Source of the DNA: Maridesulfovibrio zosterae DSM 11974
GTDB taxonomy: Bacteria; Desulfobacterota; Desulfovibrionia; Desulfovibrionales; Desulfovibrionaceae
NCBI RefSeq assembly: GCF_000425265.1
Contig: NZ_KE384344.1
Span: forward strand, 124,641 to 188,640
Direction: 5' to 3'
DNA: 64,000 nucleotides
The notes beneath the pieces were generated by a model. It saw only the letters and a list, made by a program, of their open reading frames with translations, was not told the origin of the DNA and did not search any database. Positions 25,935 to 35,026 of the stretch are shown in pieces; positions within the stretch are counted from its first letter, which is position 1; the number at the start of each line of letters is the position of its first letter. The translations under genes and the position numbers were made by a program.

Positions 25935-26260
25935 GGTAGCGTGAGATAACTTTTTTCTATTTGCCTTTTTTTTCTGCGCTGTATTGTTTTGGGGTGTATA
26001 CCTAATCTAAAACGGCGTAACACGCATTCTTTCTCTTTACAGTCTCTGATAGCCTGGCGGTCGCCAACTGTGCAGGCCAGACAGTGCTTTCGTATTGCCC
26101 GTATACATGTACGTTGAGATTCATCTGTTGCCGGACCGCGAAGCTCATAAAGGGAGCAGGCCTCGTCCTCACACTCCTTGACAAGCTGTGGACTTCCGCC
26201 CATGCACCATAGGCAGTATGCTCTGATAGACTGGTGAGGATTTCTTTTCCGTTCGCTCAA
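25925..26260 (-). CDS. Small protein with two tandem four-cysteine modules
   Basis: A 111-residue basic protein made of two copies of one module. Each starts IRxxCLxC. The cysteines fall at 16, 19, 30, 35 and at 60, 63, 74, 79, so both copies have exactly C-x2-C-x10-C-x4-C. That is a likely zinc or Fe-S binding unit. I have seen similar single modules in phage and anaerobe genomes, but no function is established. The tail (87-111) is Lys/Arg-rich, suggesting nucleic acid binding. The ATG at 26260 is in good context. Confidence 0.75.
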   Translation of the reverse strand: MSERKRNPHQSIRAYCLWCMGGSPQLVKECEDEACSLYELRGPATDESQRTCIRAIRKHCLACTVGDRQAIRDCKEKECVLRRFRLGIHPKTIQRRKKRQIEKSYLTLPGL

Positions 26261-26480
26261 AATATTCTCCGTTCATCGCAGCAAATATGATTTGCCGAGG
26301 TCCACTTTGTAAGTAGATTGGGGCGCTGCGAAAGGCCATCTTTACGTAAAACAGGCGGAAAAATAAAGCATGGAAAAGCTAAGTTGTAATATTTTTTTAA
26401 TAAGCTGTTTTTGTTAGTTAAAAAACATAAAAGACTCGGTTTTGAGCCTTTTACGCTTTTTACATATAAACTTAGTATCG

Positions 26481-26876
26481 CTATTTATCCGCTTTGGTAA
26501 AAGTGATTGTCACTTCACGTTTGCCCCAGTCTTTTGCTGCAGCTGTATCAAGTCCCATATATATATCAATCTTATCGGTCCAGCGTTTATTCATCTTATC
26601 TTTAACCAGATACTCTCCGGAAAGTCCTTCGATTTTAACTTTAGTATCGTGCGTAAGTCCTTTCTCGATAAGGTCACGTGAAACAGCAATAGCTTTCATA
26701 CCCGGTTTAAGTTCATCACCCCATGCGCCGAGAAACGGGTGTGCAGATGTTTGTCCCACTTGAGAAGTGTACGCCGTAGCATGAACTTTGATGGAAACAG
26801 TTTTATCTTCGTTTAGACATCCTGAGACTGCGAAAATAGTGATAGCAAGCAATAAAATAGTTTTGATTTTCAGCAT
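26481..26876 (-). CDS. 3D-domain lipoprotein (RlpA/MltA-type beta-barrel)
   Basis: A 131-residue exported lipoprotein: signal sequence MLKIKTILLLAITIFAVSGC with the lipobox cysteine at residue 20. A 3D domain (about 30-128) follows, with the three conserved aspartates seen in AWGDELKPG, LVKDKMNKRW and KIDIYMGLD. ATAYTS at its start and AIAVSRDLI are also typical. The fold is that of the MltA and stationary-phase survival muralytic domains, so binding or cleaving glycan strands is likely. It is transcribed toward the Cys-repeat gene. Confidence 0.88.
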   Translation of the reverse strand: MLKIKTILLLAITIFAVSGCLNEDKTVSIKVHATAYTSQVGQTSAHPFLGAWGDELKPGMKAIAVSRDLIEKGLTHDTKVKIEGLSGEYLVKDKMNKRWTDKIDIYMGLDTAAAKDWGKREVTITFTKADK

Positions 26877-26899
26877 TAAGTTTCTCCTGATATTGTTTT

Positions 26900-27601
26900 T
26901 TAAATTTTACACTCACCGAAGTTATGATCTCCGTGAAAAGCTGATGCCCCTTTAACTACTGTGTTGTTGCAGCACGAGTATTCGTTAGTTGTAGTCTGTT
27001 TTAGAAAATCAAGATCATGAGAAACAACAAGCATAGCAACATCCAGAGAGTTAAGTATTTCAATAAGCCTTGCACGCATAGACGGATCAAGGTCATTTGT
27101 AGGCTCATCTAAAACCAATGCTTCCGGTTGCATTGCAAGAACCGTCGCAAGAGAGACAAGTTTCTTTTCTCCACCGGACAAGCGGTAGGATACTCTATTT
27201 TCATAACCTGAAAGGCCAAGCATGCAAAGGGTATACATTGCAATTTCTCGAGCTTCATCACAGGTTTTACCAAGATTGAGTGGACCGAAGGCAACATCTT
27301 CAATCACTGTAGGACAAAAAAGTTGATCATCAGCCTGTTGGAAAAGCAGCCCAACCCCTTTGCGCAGTTCTTGAAAGTCCTTTTCGCCGACCATAGGAAC
27401 ATCTTTATATAAAATTTTACCTGATGTTGGTTTAAGCAGTCCCATAATTAAATGCAGCAAAGTTGTTTTTCCCGATCCGTTATGTCCGGTAAGGGCAATC
27501 TTGTCGTATGCATTCAGTTTAAAATTAACATTATTTAAAATTTCAGCACCATCTGTATAGCTGAAGCTGATTTCTTTGAGAGAAAAAATAGCTGCACTCA
27601 C
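26900..27601 (-). CDS. cbiO: ECF/cobalt-type ABC transporter ATPase CbiO
   Basis: A 233-residue ABC ATPase with Walker A GHNGSGKTTLL, Q-loop FQQADDQLFCPTVIEDVAFG (the PTV-x-EDVAFGPLNLG segment is typical of CbiO/EcfA), signature YRLSGGEKKLVSLA, Walker B ALVLDEPTND and the H-loop VVSHDLDFL. It energises uptake of cobalt, nickel or a vitamin together with a CbiQ/EcfT protein. Its start overlaps the end of cbiQ by four bases. No substrate-binding (CbiM-type) gene is in the operon. Confidence 0.9.
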   Translation of the reverse strand: MSAAIFSLKEISFSYTDGAEILNNVNFKLNAYDKIALTGHNGSGKTTLLHLIMGLLKPTSGKILYKDVPMVGEKDFQELRKGVGLLFQQADDQLFCPTVIEDVAFGPLNLGKTCDEAREIAMYTLCMLGLSGYENRVSYRLSGGEKKLVSLATVLAMQPEALVLDEPTNDLDPSMRARLIEILNSLDVAMLVVSHDLDFLKQTTTNEYSCCNNTVVKGASAFHGDHNFGECKI

Positions 27602-28371
27602 AACAAAACCCCAATTTTATAAAACTCAAGAACAATAAATACGGTTGAAAAAACTATGCTGATTATGAGTAGAAACCAATCTCTGCCATGCACTTCAAGA
27701 CTGTTTAGAGTATGAAAAGTACCTGTAAAGCCGCGGCAAATCATGGCCTGCCATACACGTTGCGCTCTATCCAGACTGCGTACAAGAAGCATCCCCATCA
27801 GCCATGCATAGGTTTGGTATGTGCGCAAGTTCGTACGTGGCTGGAAATTACGCATTGTTGCGGCCCGTCTCATTTTATAAAATTCAGTACTCATGACATG
27901 CACGTATCGCCATGTGAAGAGAAATAGACGGCAAAATTTGTCAGGAATATGTAAAGACTGCATTCCTGCTCCCATTTGCTGTACGGCCATAGTGGAAATC
28001 AGAGAGGTCATTGCCAGAATGACTCCATTAGATTTCAAAGTGATTATAGTCGTATACGCAACTCCCTGAGTCGTTGCTGTAAAAGGACCTATAGTAAAAA
28101 GAGGGTCTCCTGGACGGGAGAATGGCAGGAATATCCAAAGAAAAAATATAAAGAAGTTTACAAAGAAAAGTCTTTTAATAAGCTTTAAGAATGGAAGTCT
28201 GGCCGCTAAAGCAAATATTACACCACAGGCAAAAACGCACTCTGCTGCACTGATATTTGTTACAAGTGCTCCGCATAGTGAAAACATAAATGCACAGCCG
28301 ACTCTGAAGCCGGGGTGTGTGCTATGAATAAAAGAATTACCTGAAATAAAATGCTCGGTTATCTGCTGCAA
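27598..28371 (-). CDS. cbiQ: ECF/cobalt-type transmembrane coupling protein CbiQ
   Basis: A CbiQ/EcfT-type membrane protein of about 257 residues with five or six helices. It has the HSTHPGFRVGCAFMFSLC start and the coupling-helix motif MRRAATMRNF together with RAQRVWQAMICRGF, the two Ala-Arg-Gly-type motifs that contact CbiO. The TTG at 28371 is chosen because AGGAG lies seven bases before it; the upstream GTG at 28407 lacks such a site. The substrate (Co, Ni or other) cannot be told without its S-component. Confidence 0.85.
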   Translation of the reverse strand: MQQITEHFISGNSFIHSTHPGFRVGCAFMFSLCGALVTNISAAECVFACGVIFALAARLPFLKLIKRLFFVNFFIFFLWIFLPFSRPGDPLFTIGPFTATTQGVAYTTIITLKSNGVILAMTSLISTMAVQQMGAGMQSLHIPDKFCRLFLFTWRYVHVMSTEFYKMRRAATMRNFQPRTNLRTYQTYAWLMGMLLVRSLDRAQRVWQAMICRGFTGTFHTLNSLEVHGRDWFLLIISIVFSTVFIVLEFYKIGVLL

Positions 28372-28560
28372 AAAACTACTCCTGATTTCGCTTAAATCGA
28401 GTAACACGCATCAAAATTTCATGCAATTCGAATCCGGTTCTTGAGTTCGCTATGCAATACAGTTATATGCGGAAGCTGTGTCAGAAAAAATTAATAATAT
28501 GAGCCTGACTCAAATTTAAGGTTTTATCATAATCACCATAACCAACTGGAAGTATTTGCA

Positions 28561-29241
28561 ATGACCAAGAATGCTGAGCTTAAAAAAATTGTGGAAGAAG
28601 TTGGTAAAAGTCTTATCTGGCGTCCATTGTATGACTTCGAAAATAAGACTCTCGCCGGAGGAGTCGGGCATGATATAGACGGGATTGATCCAGAATTTAC
28701 TGCACTTGATTTTAAGGGCAAAAGTATCTGTGACCTTGGTTGCAATCTTGGACATTTCACTTTTCATGCTCACAGGTGCGGAGCTAAAGAGGTTGTGGGT
28801 TATGACATGGAGCAAAAGGTCATAGCCGGGGCGAAAAAACTGGCAGAACTTTATGGCATTGAAGGTGTTGATTTCAGAGTTTGCAACTTTGCTTATGAAA
28901 ATCCTGAGCAGACTTTTGATATGGGAATGTTGATTGATATTCTAGGTAAAATTAATATTTCAGATGGGCATCTGGTCCCGATACTCCGTGGTCTTGAGAA
29001 ACGTTGCAACTCAGAAATGCTGCTGACATTCAGACCTATATACCTCGTGGAGCGTCATTTTAAAATGAGCGAACAGGATTTTCTTAAACTATATCCTCAA
29101 GCTAAAATTGAGAATGGATTTTTTAATCTTCTTGATTTTGTTAGAGACCTTTTCGCAGCGAACTGGGAGATGGTTTATCTATCCAAAGAACTTCCTGATG
29201 ATGAGCAGTATAAACGTACGGTTTTCTTTCGGCGTAAATAG
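28561..29241 (+). CDS. SAM-dependent methyltransferase (CmoB/DUF1698-like)
   Basis: A 226-residue class I methyltransferase. The SAM-binding motif I reads SICDLGCNLGHFTFHAHRCG, followed by VVGYDMEQKVI (motif II acidic residue) and VCNFAYENPEQTFDMG. The pre-domain LIWRPLYDFENKTL and overall pattern resemble the DUF1698/CmoB group that acts on wobble uridine in tRNA, though it is shorter than CmoB and may have another substrate. It is followed by a 174-residue unknown gene, probably in one operon. Confidence 0.75.
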   Translation: MTKNAELKKIVEEVGKSLIWRPLYDFENKTLAGGVGHDIDGIDPEFTALDFKGKSICDLGCNLGHFTFHAHRCGAKEVVGYDMEQKVIAGAKKLAELYGIEGVDFRVCNFAYENPEQTFDMGMLIDILGKINISDGHLVPILRGLEKRCNSEMLLTFRPIYLVERHFKMSEQDFLKLYPQAKIENGFFNLLDFVRDLFAANWEMVYLSKELPDDEQYKRTVFFRRK

Positions 29242-29299
29242 TAATACCACCGCATATTGTAATGATTATATATCCCTCAGAAGAGTGCAAGGAGCAGTT

Positions 29300-29824
29300 A
29301 TGCAGAAAAGAGAAACTGATATGCTTGATGTTGAGTATGAAGTTGCCGATGAAAACAAGAGAAGTGTTTATGTGCCGGGTATGGCTAAGGACATGCTTAT
29401 AGGAGGGCGTGATTCCGGCAATGTATTTATCTTTTGCCTTAATGATGAACTGCGTAAATCTATTGCCGCAAAGGTCGCCGAAAAACTGGGCCGTAAATTT
29501 GTAATAATCAGCCGCAGTGATGGAAATCCTGTGCTTAACGAAGTTGCTACCGGAGATAATCAGATCGTAAGTATGCCCCGAGGTGCAGTAAAGTCTGAGA
29601 AAAATCGTGAATTATTAAAAAGTAACGGTAAAGTCATTACCATTATGTCTGATTTTATGACTTTACTTAATGCTTCAGACGGTTCTGATGATGCCCGCGA
29701 GCAGATTTCTCTTATGCTTAATCGTTTTGAACCAAACTTTATGGAGGCTTCACACCACATCGTGCGTTCCGATCAAAGTGAAGATGAAATTTTGCAGGAT
29801 GTACTTGATAAAATAGCTATCTAA
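29300..29824 (+). CDS. Hypothetical protein with degenerate shikimate-kinase-like fold
   Basis: The ATG at 29300 has AAGGAG six bases upstream and gives 174 residues. The order of elements (NVFIFCLNDELRKSIAAKVA, then KLGRKFVIISRSDG, VSMPRGAV, ITIMSDFMTLLNAS) looks like a small P-loop kinase of the shikimate type. The Walker A glycine-lysine is missing (FCLNDELRK), so ATP use is doubtful. That relationship is inference only. It lies 58 bases after the methyltransferase gene. Confidence 0.6.
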   Translation: MQKRETDMLDVEYEVADENKRSVYVPGMAKDMLIGGRDSGNVFIFCLNDELRKSIAAKVAEKLGRKFVIISRSDGNPVLNEVATGDNQIVSMPRGAVKSEKNRELLKSNGKVITIMSDFMTLLNASDGSDDAREQISLMLNRFEPNFMEASHHIVRSDQSEDEILQDVLDKIAI

Positions 29825-29841
29825 GCTGAAAATAAAATAAG

Positions 29842-29866
29842 GTAAGGCCCTTGCGGGCCTTCTTAC
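29842..29866. terminator. Hairpin between the 29300-29824 gene and tex
   Basis: GTAAGGCCC pairs with GGGCCTTcTTAC around TTGC. It sits between convergent genes, but the T-run is short, so efficiency may be modest. Confidence 0.5.
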
Positions 29867-32022
29867 ATATCAGAAGGCCGCATTGACATGGAAATACGTT
29901 TGCGGTCAATATCTACTTCCATAACTTTTACTTTAACAGCCAGTCCCGGATGCACTATTGTAGACGGGTCTTTTATAAATTCATCTGCAATACGGCTGAT
30001 ATGCACAAGCCCGTCCTGATGCACTCCTACGTCAACAAATGCTCCAAAGGCGGTAACGTTTGTTACTATGCCGTTGAGGACCATTCCTTCACGCAGATCT
30101 TTAACTTCTTTTACTGAATCATCGAAATTTACTGCTTCAAATTGTTTACGCGGATCACGTCCAGGTTTTTCCAGCTCTTTCATAATATCCTTAAGAGTTG
30201 GCAGGCCGAGATCTTCAGTAATATAATTATCCAGTTTTACTTCAGAACGCAGTTCTGAAGATTTGATTAGAGCCGCAATATCAGTTCCTATATCTTTAGC
30301 CATTTTAGCTACTGTTTTATAGCGCTCTGGATGCACGGCAGTATTATCAAGAGGATTTTTTGCATCCCTGATGCGTAAGAATCCGGCACATTGTTCAAAA
30401 GCTTTTGGGCCTAGACGGGGAACTTTCAGCAGGTCCTTACGTGAGCCAAATGGTCCGTTTTCATCCCGGAATTTGATTATATTAGCGGCAAGGACAGGAC
30501 CTAGTCCTGATACTGATTGCAAAAGACGGCCGCTGGCCGTGTTGAGCTCCACCCCGACCATATTTACACATGATTCAACAACCCTATTCAGACTTTCAGC
30601 TAAAGCTTTCTGGTCAACATCATGCTGATATTGCCCGACACCTATAGCTTTAGGATCAATCTTAACCAGTTCAGCCAATGGGTCCATCAGTCTGCGGCCG
30701 ATGGAGACAGATCCTCGCACGGTGATATCGTAGTTCGGAAATTCCTCACGGGCTATTTCAGAGGCCGAATATACCGATGCTCCGGACTCATTTACCATGA
30801 TGATACTGATTGCTTTATCAAGGCCTAATTCTTTTACAAACTGTTCTGTTTCACGTCCTGCCGTTCCATTGCCGATGGCAATGGCTTCAATTTTATATTT
30901 GTTTACCAGCTCAGTTACTATTGCGGCAGCATCTTTCTTTTTGTTCTCAGATGTTACAGGATAGATGGTGTCATTGTGCAGCAGAGCTCCCTGTTCATCC
31001 AAACAGACCAGTTTTGCTCCGGTACGAAATCCGGGGTCCAGAGCCATTATTCTTTTACTGCCCAGAGGAGGAGCAAGAAGAATCTCCCGCAAGTTGGATG
31101 CAAATACTTTGATGGCTTCTGTTTCTGCTTTTTCAAGTAGTATGGCGCGCAGCTCTGTTTCCATTTGCGGGGCAAGAAGTCGTTTATAGCTGTCGGTTGC
31201 CGCTTTTTCCACTTGCTTAGAGGCCTCAGATGCTGAACGTACTAATTTTCGGTGCAGAACTTCAAGTCCTTCAGCTTCATCCGGTCTGATGGAAACTTTC
31301 AAAAATTTATCACGCTCACCACGCAAAAGCGCTAAAATACGATGTCCGGCTGCTCGCTTGGCTGGTTCACTCCAATCAAACCAGTCTCTAAATTTAGAGG
31401 CTTTATCTTTGTTTACATCTTCCAGCGCTGTTTTTGTTGCTTTTGATTCAATGAATGCTTTGCGTTCAAAAAGAGTACGGATTGCTTGGCGGGTGCCAGT
31501 ATTTTCAGAAATCTTTTCAGCAATAATATCGCGTGCTCCGGCAAGAGCATCGTCTATCGTTTCAACTCCTTTGTCCTTGGAAATATATGCCAGTGCTTCT
31601 TTCTGGGGCTCACATTGCTGAGCAAAAATTTTGTACGCTAAAGGCTCGAGTCCTTTCTGGATTGCAGTCTGACCTTTGCTTTTGCGTTTAGGCTTGTATG
31701 GCAGATATATATCTTCAAGCTCACGCATTGTCGCCGCAGAATCAATTCTGCTTTTAAGAACACTGTCCAGTTTTCCCTGTTCATCAATGGATTTAAGAAC
31801 AGTCTCCCGTCTTTTATCGAGTTCTTTAAGTTTTCCAAAAAGGTCATTGACTGAGGATACTGAAACCTCATCAAGGCTGCCTGTTGCTTCTTTGCGGTAG
31901 CGTGAAATAAAGGGAATGGTAGCCCCTTCATCAAGCAGTTCAACAACAGCTTTTACATTTTTATGAGGGATGTTCAGTTCAGACGAAATTCGGGAAATAT
32001 TATCAGGATTCATAAGGCTCAT
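29863..32022 (-). CDS. tex: Tex-family S1 RNA-binding transcription accessory protein
   Basis: A 719-residue protein with full Tex layout: N-terminal helical bundle (1-190), YqgF/RNase H-like domain around MALDPGFRTGAKLVCLDEQG (about 325-450), helix-hairpin-helix region (SGLGPVLAANIIKFRDENG, about 495-560), and a C-terminal S1 domain (about 645-715, GMVLNGIVTNVTAFGAFVDV). Tex binds nucleic acid and affects transcription and stress tolerance in several bacteria. The start MSLMNPDNISRIS is usual. Monocistronic as far as visible. Confidence 0.95.
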   Translation of the reverse strand: MSLMNPDNISRISSELNIPHKNVKAVVELLDEGATIPFISRYRKEATGSLDEVSVSSVNDLFGKLKELDKRRETVLKSIDEQGKLDSVLKSRIDSAATMRELEDIYLPYKPKRKSKGQTAIQKGLEPLAYKIFAQQCEPQKEALAYISKDKGVETIDDALAGARDIIAEKISENTGTRQAIRTLFERKAFIESKATKTALEDVNKDKASKFRDWFDWSEPAKRAAGHRILALLRGERDKFLKVSIRPDEAEGLEVLHRKLVRSASEASKQVEKAATDSYKRLLAPQMETELRAILLEKAETEAIKVFASNLREILLAPPLGSKRIMALDPGFRTGAKLVCLDEQGALLHNDTIYPVTSENKKKDAAAIVTELVNKYKIEAIAIGNGTAGRETEQFVKELGLDKAISIIMVNESGASVYSASEIAREEFPNYDITVRGSVSIGRRLMDPLAELVKIDPKAIGVGQYQHDVDQKALAESLNRVVESCVNMVGVELNTASGRLLQSVSGLGPVLAANIIKFRDENGPFGSRKDLLKVPRLGPKAFEQCAGFLRIRDAKNPLDNTAVHPERYKTVAKMAKDIGTDIAALIKSSELRSEVKLDNYITEDLGLPTLKDIMKELEKPGRDPRKQFEAVNFDDSVKEVKDLREGMVLNGIVTNVTAFGAFVDVGVHQDGLVHISRIADEFIKDPSTIVHPGLAVKVKVMEVDIDRKRISMSMRPSDM

Positions 32023-32153
32023 TTATTATTTAAAAAGATTTATGCAGTAGGAATAAACTGTCGTATTTATAAAAGTATAAAATTGTGTTGGGGGAAATTT
32101 CAAACCGGTGAGCCTTTCACTGAAAAACTCACCAGTTTGATTGCTGAAATTAA

Positions 32154-32645
32154 TTACTGCTTAAGCTCAGACTCTTCGTGTTTAAGTTGTTCGGGAGTCA
32201 GTGACCAGAACGGGGTTCCGTCTTTGGTCAGGCGAAATTTGTATTGCCGCTCTTCCCCTGCTTTTAACTTGGCGCAAATATACTCATAATCATTACCTAT
32301 TGTTACAAGTACTCCGTAAACTTTCAGTCTCACACCTGGGCGAAGTCCTTTGATACGTGGTTCAACAAAGTCTTTGGGACCAAGATGAACCAGAACCTTT
32401 TCTCCATCGTCTTTGTCTTTTACAAGTAGCCCTATGCCGGTAGTCATTCCATCCATGGGAGTTATTTCTTCGATATCAATAAGGGTCCCCTTAAACACAT
32501 CACGATCGGTATTATCGTATAGCTGATCATATTTTCCATTCTTTTCCCAGCCTTTGATATTGATATCTGATGCATAGACCGCAGTCGTCATGCTTGCCAT
32601 AAGACATAAAGCAGTTAATATTTTCAAATTAATTTTTCTCAACAT
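32154..32645 (-). CDS. Exported hypothetical protein (OB-like)
   Basis: A 163-residue protein with a signal peptide (residues 1-25, MTTAVYA-SD cleavage). The rest is soluble, beta-rich (GTLIDIEEITPMDGMTTGIG, DGEKVLVHLGPKDFVEPRIK, GVRLKVYGVLVTIGN) and could be an OB-type fold, by pattern only. No catalytic motif is seen. It follows a lipoprotein gene by 37 bases on the same strand. The AACCGGTGAG stem at 32102-32138 probably ends the unit. Confidence 0.65.
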   Translation of the reverse strand: MLRKINLKILTALCLMASMTTAVYASDINIKGWEKNGKYDQLYDNTDRDVFKGTLIDIEEITPMDGMTTGIGLLVKDKDDGEKVLVHLGPKDFVEPRIKGLRPGVRLKVYGVLVTIGNDYEYICAKLKAGEERQYKFRLTKDGTPFWSLTPEQLKHEESELKQ

Positions 32646-32682
32646 TACGGTCTCCGTCTTGTTTATAGTTCGCTGGTAACCC

Positions 32683-33267
32683 TTATTTGTTTTGTAAAAG
32701 CCATTTATTAAAAGCCCGCAAAGTTATTATTTTAACGTCCGCATAGGCTCTTTTGTTTAAAAAATCAGTTCGTATAAAATCAACAGTGACCTGCTTTGTT
32801 GCAGGGTCAACTATAAATATTCTTACATAATCATTTTTGCTATCTAACGAACCAAGATCATTGGAAACAGCGTTGTCTGCTGATACATTATAAAGCAAGG
32901 CAAGATCAGCTCCTAACGTAGAAGCAATTTTTGATACCTTCTCGGGGTTCGGTGCATAATTGCCGTATTTTTTTTGTTCCCATAATTGTGTGGCATTCAT
33001 ATTCGGGATTAATTGAACATTTCCTCCATTTACCGGGTATGCTGACCATTTTAAGTCAAATGCACCAGCCTGTTTGCATGCAGCACGTAAAGCCTGTGTC
33101 ATTGTCCAGCGATATTTGAATTCGAAGTTCATTGTCGATGCTTTCCACGGTAGCAGGGCTATTTTGTATATCTTCCCGCCTGTATCAAATGGAGTCTTGT
33201 ATGATGGCATTCTGGTACATGCCGAAATTACAAATAATAAGGTCAGTAAAATAAATAATTTTTTCAT
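32683..33267 (-). CDS. Hypothetical lipoprotein
   Basis: A 194-residue lipoprotein with signal MKKLFILLTLLFVISAC (lipobox VISAC, Cys17). The mature part carries IYKIALLPWKASTMNFEFKY and VSKIASTLGADLALLYNVSA, a pattern like the nucleotide-free alpha/beta domain of CsgG-type or LpoB-like outer-membrane lipoproteins. That comparison is tentative. It is upstream of, and probably cotranscribed with, the exported 163-residue protein. Confidence 0.65.
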   Translation of the reverse strand: MKKLFILLTLLFVISACTRMPSYKTPFDTGGKIYKIALLPWKASTMNFEFKYRWTMTQALRAACKQAGAFDLKWSAYPVNGGNVQLIPNMNATQLWEQKKYGNYAPNPEKVSKIASTLGADLALLYNVSADNAVSNDLGSLDSKNDYVRIFIVDPATKQVTVDFIRTDFLNKRAYADVKIITLRAFNKWLLQNK

Positions 33268-33407
33268 GATTAATCCTCGATATTGTTCATTACAAGATTC
33301 TTTATGTTTATAATGGAGCTATTCATAAGTCCATACCTGTTGATGATATGACTTGGCGTTCTATGCATTTGCCGTTACACTCCGTCAGTTTTCATTTGGA
33401 GGTAATT

Positions 33408-33944
33408 ATGTCCGGGAAAAAGAAACCACAAAAACTTTCCAGAAGGGGTTTTCTCTTTGGCGGCTTCAGGAATAAAGAAGATCGCGAGCAGCCGCAGAGT
33501 GCAGCTAAACCTATTGCTGCGAAAGAAGTTGATCTTGATACTCTTGCACAGGCTAATGTTGCCTATGAGAATAAACGTTACGAAGAGGCTTCTGAAAAGT
33601 ATAAAGAGTTTATCAAAACAGAACCACAGAATGCCGATGCCCGAAAACGTCTGGGGCATTGCCTATATAAGTGTGAAAAATATATTCAGGCAAAAGTTGA
33701 GTTTGAAAGGGCAATCAGGATTTTGGGTAAAGATAATTTTTCTTATCTCTACTTAGGTCTTTTACTGTGTCGGGCTGGAGCAGGAAAAAAGTCAATTCCA
33801 GTTTGGAGGCTATATTTTGATCCTGAGAATATAACTTTGCAGCGTGAGATAAATCTACAGATTGCTCTGCTTGAATCTGACCCGGAAGCATCATTTGTCG
33901 ATGCTGCGGACATGATTGAAAAGATTATAGAAGAAACTGCGTAA
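33408..33944 (+). CDS. TPR-repeat protein
   Basis: The ATG at 33408 follows GGAGG by five bases and gives 178 residues; the longer frame adds 20 residues of poor quality. After a basic start (KKPQKLSRRGFLFGGFR) come about two TPR units (NVAYENKRYEEASEKYKEFI, CLYKCEKYIQAKVEFERAIR) and a third weak one. TPRs mediate protein contacts. The RRGFL string is not followed by a hydrophobic helix, so it is probably not a Tat signal. It converges on a ferredoxin-like gene with a 14-base gap. Confidence 0.75.
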   Translation: MSGKKKPQKLSRRGFLFGGFRNKEDREQPQSAAKPIAAKEVDLDTLAQANVAYENKRYEEASEKYKEFIKTEPQNADARKRLGHCLYKCEKYIQAKVEFERAIRILGKDNFSYLYLGLLLCRAGAGKKSIPVWRLYFDPENITLQREINLQIALLESDPEASFVDAADMIEKIIEETA

Positions 33945-33958
33945 GTCGTTTAGTCCAT

Positions 33959-34879
33959 TTATTTATCAAATTCATCTACTAATAGCGGGGCGGGGTGCTT
34001 TTTATTGCGTGCAAGGCGCAAAGCATCTTTACGGCATTTATTGATGCAGACTCCGCAGCCCATGCATTTCTCAGGATTGATGCGCATGCGTTTGTCCCGT
34101 ACAGCCATAGCTCCGAAGGGGCAGTATTCCATACATTGCCCGCACCCGATGCACTTGTGCGGATCAACAACGGAGATATATCCTGATGGGATCAGCATCG
34201 GGATTCCGTTACGGGTAGCCTCCATTGCTCCGCAGCAGCAGGAGCAGCAGTTGCAGATGGCATAAAATCTTCCAAGCATTACATCCTTAAAAAAAGCATG
34301 ATGTACATGTCCACGTGCATTTTCAGCTTCAAGGATGCGTATTGCTTCCTCTTCTGTTATGCGCCGAGCTTTTTCCGGATGGTTTTTAGCAACAAATGAT
34401 GCAAATGGTTCACCCATGATCAGACATACATCCATAGGCAGGCATGGATTTTCTCGTGACGCGCGGCACGGGCATTCAAAAGCTACTATGTGATCCGGGT
34501 TTTGCAGTACAACATCTCTGGCTCTTTTAAATGGCAGAACTTTCTCAGGAACAGTTGTTACTACATTTTTATTTATTTTTACGAATTTAACAGCTTCTTC
34601 TGTAATGAGAACTTTTCCATGATATGATTCGGCAAACTCTTTTTTTAGCTGCTGGCGCTTTTTCCTGTTCTTTGGAGAAGCCATGAGGCTAGAAATAAAA
34701 TCAGCAATAGGAGCAAGATTATTCTCGCCCAGTGCTGCTCCTATGTATGCTTTAGGCCAGCGAATATACATGTACCCGTGAAGGACATCCTTCATGGTCA
34801 TGTTTCTATCCTCAAGGGCTTGTTTAAGAAAATCACCGGTTGCAGTATCCGGTATGAATTTCTGTAAGACTTTTTTCAT
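33959..34879 (-). CDS. Cysteine-rich 4Fe-4S ferredoxin-like protein
   Basis: A 306-residue cytosolic protein. Residues 1-130 are helical with no cofactor motif. A first cysteine set is seen in FECPCRASRENPC (Cys136, 138, 146) and Cys152. A very dense set follows in ICNCCSCCCGAME (Cys209-216), then two regular [4Fe-4S] motifs (Cys243-253 and Cys272-282, each C-x2-C-x2-C-x3-C). The two ferredoxin motifs are certain; the upstream clusters suggest another metal site. A redox partner or electron-transfer role is inferred; no partner gene is adjacent. Confidence 0.8.
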   Translation of the reverse strand: MKKVLQKFIPDTATGDFLKQALEDRNMTMKDVLHGYMYIRWPKAYIGAALGENNLAPIADFISSLMASPKNRKKRQQLKKEFAESYHGKVLITEEAVKFVKINKNVVTTVPEKVLPFKRARDVVLQNPDHIVAFECPCRASRENPCLPMDVCLIMGEPFASFVAKNHPEKARRITEEEAIRILEAENARGHVHHAFFKDVMLGRFYAICNCCSCCCGAMEATRNGIPMLIPSGYISVVDPHKCIGCGQCMEYCPFGAMAVRDKRMRINPEKCMGCGVCINKCRKDALRLARNKKHPAPLLVDEFDK

Positions 34880-35026
34880 TGGTTGGCCTCTTATATTCGT
34901 AATTATCAGAGCTATAAAAAATAGTACAGTTTTTCCATAAGAACTTCACAACTTGAAGCTCTTATGCCTATTCTCATATCAAGTCGCATGTAATATAAGG
35001 GAAGATGTTGAAGAGGAGTTACTGCA

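Noticed and set aside
28421..28440. TTCGAATCC string resembling a tRNA T-loop
   Set aside because: No acceptor, D or anticodon stems can be drawn around it on either strand.
28372..28560. Search for a cobalamin or NiCo riboswitch before cbiQ
   Set aside because: No B12-box-like or NiCo-type conserved core was found in this gap.
33408..33480. Twin-arginine signal (SRRGFLFGGFR) at the start of the TPR protein
   Set aside because: The RR pair is not followed by a hydrophobic helix or cleavage site; the next residues are charged.
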